A stretch of 64,000 nucleotides of DNA from Paenibacillus glycanilyticus NBRC 16618 (lineage in GTDB: Bacteria > Bacillota > Bacilli > Paenibacillales > Paenibacillaceae): the NCBI RefSeq assembly GCF_004000805.1, contig NZ_BILY01000004.1:185890-249889 (forward strand), given 5' to 3'. The number at the start of each line of letters is the position of its first letter. Positions within the stretch are counted from its first letter, which is position 1. The notes beneath the pieces are model-generated. The model ran no database searches. It was not told where the DNA came from and saw only the letters and a list, made by a program, of their open reading frames with translations. Shown here in pieces: positions 60,864 through 64,000 of this stretch. A program made the translations under genes and the position numbers.

Positions 60864-62324
60864 TTGGAAGCAATCAAGAAGACCGCATATCGGCCTCTAT
60901 GGCATTTTGCACCGCAGCAGAACTGGATTAACGATCCGAACGGACTTGTATATTTTAATGAAGAGTATCATCTTTTCTATCAATATCATCCTCATGGCTC
61001 GACGTGGGGTCCCATGCATTGGGGCCATGCCGTCAGCAAGAATCTCGTTCATTGGGAAGAACTTGCGATCGCGTTATACCCCGATGAGAACGGGACAATC
61101 TTCTCGGGAAGCGCGGTGGTGGATTGGCATAACACAACAGGTTTCTTCCCGGAGGAGCCGGGTCTGGTCGCTATCTTTACGAGTCATCAAGAGGTAAAAG
61201 GCGAACCCGTCGTGCAGACGCAAAGCCTTGCTTACAGCCATGATAACGGCAGAACATGGACGAAATACGAAGGAAATCCTGTGCTTCGCGCGACGGCCAA
61301 ACCGGATTTCCGCGATCCGAAAGTATTCTGGCATAAGGATAGCGGCAAATGGTTGATGGCGCTGGCCACCGAACAGACCATCTCTTTCTACTCCTCGCTG
61401 GACCTGAAAGCCTGGGAGCTTGAAAGCGAGTTTGGCGAAGGCGTCGGCTTTCACGGCGGCGTATGGGAATGTCCGGATCTCTTCCAACTGACGATTGAAG
61501 GAACGGAAGACAGCAAGTGGGTACTCTTCGTCAGCGTAGGCGACAATCCGGATTATAAGGAAGGCTCGCGCACCCAGTATTTTGTCGGGGAGTTCAATGG
61601 TTCCGTCTTTACGCCAGATGACGATGAGCTTCGCTGGCTGGACTTTGGCCGCGATAACTATGCGGGCGTAAGCTTCTCGGATATTCCGGAGGCAGACGGC
61701 AGGCGCATCTATACGGCCTGGATGAGCAACTGGCGTTATGCGAATCTTGTTCCGTCGAACGGCTGGAGAGGTTCGATGACGGCTCCCCGCACGCTATGCC
61801 TGAAGCGGTTGGAAGAGAACGGCGAGCTTGTTATCGTACAGCATCCTGTTAAGGAGCTCGAAACGTATTTCTCTCGAGTGGCGGCTCAGCTTGAGGATGT
61901 GCTACTTGCAGATGGCGCAGATCACAGTCTGGATTGCGAGCTGGATGCCTTCGAGCTTCGTATCGAAGCAGAGCAGATTGAGGCACGGGAGCTAGGCATC
62001 ATCATTCATCATAATAAGAAGCAGTACACGACGATTACTTATTCTGCACATGAGCAAAGCCTCACTTTGCATAGGGAGCATGCCGGACCAAACGATTTCT
62101 CCGACATGTTTGCGGAGCCTCAGCAAATGAAGCTGTACGGTTCCAAGGACCGGTTTAGCCTGCGAATTCTGGCCGATACAGCCTCCATCGAGTTGTTCCT
62201 CGCGGATGGTTCGGCAGCGATGACAAGCCTGATCTTCCCGGATCAGACTTGCCGGAAGATCGCGCTTTATGCGATTGACGGTACAGCGCAGCTGGCGAGC
62301 TGCACGGTACTGGCAGCGGAATAA
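60864..62324 (+). CDS. GH32 beta-fructosidase
   Basis: A 486-residue GH32 enzyme that hydrolyses sucrose, sucrose-6-phosphate or fructo-oligosaccharides. The catalytic triad is complete: nucleophile Asp in WINDPNGLVYF, transition-state Asp in FRDPKVFWH, and acid/base Glu in WECPDLFQL. A five-bladed propeller is followed by the C-terminal beta-sandwich (SIELFLADGSAAMTSLIF). No signal peptide, so it acts in the cytoplasm after import by the ABC system. TTG 60864 fits AAAAGGTGG upstream better than GTG 60852, which overlaps it. Confidence 0.93.
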   Translation: MEAIKKTAYRPLWHFAPQQNWINDPNGLVYFNEEYHLFYQYHPHGSTWGPMHWGHAVSKNLVHWEELAIALYPDENGTIFSGSAVVDWHNTTGFFPEEPGLVAIFTSHQEVKGEPVVQTQSLAYSHDNGRTWTKYEGNPVLRATAKPDFRDPKVFWHKDSGKWLMALATEQTISFYSSLDLKAWELESEFGEGVGFHGGVWECPDLFQLTIEGTEDSKWVLFVSVGDNPDYKEGSRTQYFVGEFNGSVFTPDDDELRWLDFGRDNYAGVSFSDIPEADGRRIYTAWMSNWRYANLVPSNGWRGSMTAPRTLCLKRLEENGELVIVQHPVKELETYFSRVAAQLEDVLLADGADHSLDCELDAFELRIEAEQIEARELGIIIHHNKKQYTTITYSAHEQSLTLHREHAGPNDFSDMFAEPQQMKLYGSKDRFSLRILADTASIELFLADGSAAMTSLIFPDQTCRKIALYAIDGTAQLASCTVLAAE

Positions 62325-62328
62325 CCGA

Positions 62329-62368
62329 AAAAGCAATCCCCACAGCCGATGGCTTGGGGATTGCTTTT
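62329..62368. terminator. Terminator of the fructan operon
   Basis: AAAAAGCAATCCCCA / TGGGGATTGCTTTTT around a 12-nt loop; strong and symmetric. Confidence 0.9.
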
Positions 62369-62503
62369 TATTCGTAACAAGCTTCCGGTTAAAGTCCCTA
62401 AGAGATCTTAACGTCTCCAATCTATTCGACGGCTTACTCGATGAGACCGTCCTGCTCAACGCGAACCCACCATTTCAGCACGTCCGCACCTCTTTCCATG
62501 CCT

Positions 62504-62580
62504 GATAAGACCCTGCCAGGGTCTTATCCGTAACCAACTAGCTACTTCTCTAGCAGATAAGACCCTCCGAGGGTCTTATC
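62504..62580. repeat. Hairpin repeat pair, left of the IS element
   Basis: Two GATAAGACCCT../..GGGTCTTATC palindromes at 62504-62528 and 62556-62580, again 52 bp apart, the same family as 49728-50053. The preceding 62370-62503 carries a degenerate hairpin (TTAAAGTCCCTAAGAG..CTTAA) and no gene. Confidence 0.9.
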
Positions 62581-62669
62581 TCAACACGAATGGAGTTAGA
62601 CTGTTTAGTGGACACGACTTAAGGAACACCCTTTATAATAGACACAACAATGAAAAAGAGGTGTGGACC

Positions 62670-62957
62670 GTGGGAGATGTCCGTGAAAGCTATGACAAAG
62701 AGTTTAAACGCAATACGATTCAGCATATGGAATCGACGGGAAAGAAACCAATCGAGATCGCAAGGGAATTAGGAATTCCTAAAAGCACCTTAACCCGCTG
62801 GATTAAGCAGTATGGTAGTGGTGCTGTTAAGGAACCATCCCAAGTGTTTGTCGATTATGAGCGGCTTAAAAAGCTGGAGCAAGCCAATAAAGATCTCCAA
62901 GAGGAGAATGAAATCTTAAAAAAAGCGATGCACTTCTTCACAAAGGAACGGGACTAA
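62670..62957 (+). CDS. IS3-family transposase OrfA
   Basis: A 95-residue protein with the transposase HTH (ESYDKEFKRNTIQHMESTGK, KPIEIARELGIPKSTLTRWI) and a C-terminal leucine-zipper-like coiled coil (RLKKLEQANKDLQEENEILK) for multimerisation. GTG 62670 is 8 nt after AGAGG; GTG 62661 abuts it. Slippage to the -1 frame at 62918-62924 would make OrfAB. Confidence 0.9.
   Translation: MGDVRESYDKEFKRNTIQHMESTGKKPIEIARELGIPKSTLTRWIKQYGSGAVKEPSQVFVDYERLKKLEQANKDLQEENEILKKAMHFFTKERD
62918..62924 (+). promoter_or_regulatory. Probable -1 programmed frameshift site
   Basis: AAAAAAA in zero frame as A AAA AAA, followed by GCG. The -1 frame stays open from here through the orfB start (K-S-D-A-L-L-H-K-G-T-G..), giving an OrfAB fusion typical of IS3 elements. 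Confidence 0.7.
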
Positions 62958-62983
62958 TTTTTAAGTTCATTTACAAACACCGC

Positions 62984-63826
62984 TTGAAGTTCCGAATCCA
63001 GAAGATGTGCCGTGTTTTAAAAGTGTCCAAAAGCGGTTACTACCAATGGTTGAATCGTAAGCCTAGTGCGAGAGAGCTGGAGCGCCAGAAACGCAGACGT
63101 CGCATTCAGCATTACTTTAACCACTTCAAACGCCGTGCGGGCAGCCGGCCCATCACAGCCGCATTACGTGAAGAAGGGCATAAATGGTCTTCCAAGACCG
63201 TAGAGCGCTGCATGAAAGCAATGGGCCTGAAGTCGATTGTAGCCCGAAAATACAAAGCAACGACAAACGCGAATCACAGCCTGCCGGTACACGATAATAC
63301 CCTGAACCAGGATTTTAACGTATCGGCGCCAAACAAGGTTTGGGTAACGGACATTACGTACATTGCAACCCGTGAAGGCTGGTTGTATTTAGCCAGTGTT
63401 ATGGACCTCTTCTCCCGCAAGATCGTAGGATGGAGTCTAGGCTCGCGGATGACAAGAGAATTAGTGATCGATGCGTTAGACCAGGCTTACGAGCGGCGCA
63501 AACCTGAACCCGGCTTAATTCACCATTCCGATCGTGGTTCGCAATATGCCAGCACGGACTACCAAGAAAAGCTCAAACAGTACAAAATGATAGGCAGCAT
63601 GAGTCGCAAAGGCAATTGTTACGACAACGCCTGCATCGAGTCTTTTCACAGCACACTAAAGAAAGAGCTCGTTTACCAAACGACATTCCACACGAGGGCG
63701 CAAGCGATAGAGGCGCTTAATAGCTATATAGCGTTCGACTACAACCGACTTCGCTTACACTCTTCATTGGGTTACAAATCCGCCCATCGTTTTGAGCAAT
63801 TGTATGACCAGAAATCTGCCGTTTAA
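62984..63826 (+). CDS. IS3-family transposase OrfB (DDE integrase)
   Basis: A 280-residue catalytic part, with an HTH_21-type N-terminus (SGYYQWLNRKPSARELERQK) and an rve integrase core. The DDE triad is intact: Asp in NKVWVTDITYI, Asp in LIHHSDRGSQYAS and Glu in ACIESFHSTLKKE. The TTG at 62984 lacks a ribosome site, so production is most likely by frameshifting from orfA. No stop codon or deletion interrupts it, so the element may be active. Confidence 0.93.
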   Translation: MKFRIQKMCRVLKVSKSGYYQWLNRKPSARELERQKRRRRIQHYFNHFKRRAGSRPITAALREEGHKWSSKTVERCMKAMGLKSIVARKYKATTNANHSLPVHDNTLNQDFNVSAPNKVWVTDITYIATREGWLYLASVMDLFSRKIVGWSLGSRMTRELVIDALDQAYERRKPEPGLIHHSDRGSQYASTDYQEKLKQYKMIGSMSRKGNCYDNACIESFHSTLKKELVYQTTFHTRAQAIEALNSYIAFDYNRLRLHSSLGYKSAHRFEQLYDQKSAV

Positions 63827-63915
63827 TCCGAGGTAGTTCCTTAATTCTGTGTCCACAATATTGACTGCACTCCAGAACCCACCATTTTCGCACGTCCGCG
63901 CCCCTTCCAATGCCC

Positions 63916-63992
63916 GATAAGACCCTGCCAGGGTCTTATCGCTAACCAACTAGCTACTTCTCTTGCGAATAAGACCCTATGAGGGTCTTATC
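63916..63992. repeat. Hairpin repeat pair, right of the IS element
   Basis: Two more copies at 63916-63940 and 63968-63992, 52 bp apart, continuing the interrupted 125-bp array. The flanking text CTAACCAACTAGCTACTTCT matches the left copy. Confidence 0.9.
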
Positions 63993-64000
63993 TCAACGCC

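Larger units (their letters stand above)
62591..63874 (+). mobile_element. IS3-family insertion sequence, complete
   Basis: A 1284-bp element. The ends are imperfect inverted repeats beginning TGGAGT and including TGGACAC, then TTAAGGAAC, on both sides. The flanks carry a 3-bp direct repeat GAA (62588-62590 and 63875-63877), the target duplication. It contains orfA and orfB overlapping by a -1 frame, plus a run of seven A that can serve as slippery site. Removing the element and one GAA restores a 125-bp repeat unit. Confidence 0.93.

Noticed and set aside
1..64000. tRNA or rRNA genes
   Set aside because: No cloverleaf-like stretch ending in CCA with TTCGA arms and no 16S/23S signature was recognised; a tRNAscan run would settle it.

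Overview
The window looks like the chromosome of a Paenibacillus-type endospore former (Bacillota). The evidence is purine-rich AGGAGG ribosome sites with many TTG and GTG starts, SLH-anchored giant exoenzymes, a YheC/YheD spore-coat-type protein, B. subtilis-like xylO, cre, Fur and TnrA/GlnR sites, and a high density of AraC, ROK and LacI regulators beside plant-polysaccharide genes. No rRNA, tRNA or CRISPR array was seen.

Layout. 1-3.2 kb: the start of an unknown gene, a PAS-HTH protein and a chemoreceptor. 3.3-7.1 kb: two divergent units, each behind a perfect TnrA/GlnR box. One is a GlnR/TnrA-like regulator plus tatC. The other is a Tat-exported L-amino-acid-oxidase-like flavoenzyme, an exported RidA-like protein and tatA. 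I read this as a nitrogen-controlled export module that releases ammonium outside the cytoplasm, and it is the best candidate for an undescribed system. 7.1-14 kb: xylAB and xylR, each with its own xylO, separated by about 2.6 kb of small phage-like genes. 14-21.8 kb: a translationally coupled pair, an SLH protein and a 2168-residue exoprotein. 21.9-27.7 kb: a GH5 glycosidase, an MFS pump, a lactonase, a LytTR regulator under a cre and an aldose epimerase. 28-31.2 kb: an operon for L-2,3-diaminopropionate synthesis with a PaaK-like ligase. 31.4-36.5 kb: YheC/D, an orphan ABC ATPase, msrA, a quinone oxidoreductase, and an O-methyltransferase divergent from a LysR regulator. 37-43.5 kb: a 2164-residue SLH amylase/pullulanase. 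43.9-45.8 kb: a Fur-type iron permease operon. 45.9-55 kb: an acetyltransferase, AraC regulators, two Gfo/Idh oxidoreductases, GH51 arabinofuranosidase and a PhyH oxygenase. 55.1-62.3 kb: a fructan/sucrose locus (fructokinase, LacI repressor, two ABC permeases, a binding protein, GH32). 62.6-63.9 kb: an intact IS3-family element.

Intergenic DNA is unusually structured. It holds a 125-bp higher-order array of hairpins at two loci, one split by the IS with a clean 3-bp target duplication; two adjacent 62-bp tandem families; a 183-bp nested palindrome; and a conserved 75-nt intercistronic leader that begins at the stop codon of the upstream gene and ends at the Shine-Dalgarno site of two unrelated sugar genes.

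All functions are assigned by reading motifs in translated sequence. No database search was run, so substrate specificities are inferences.
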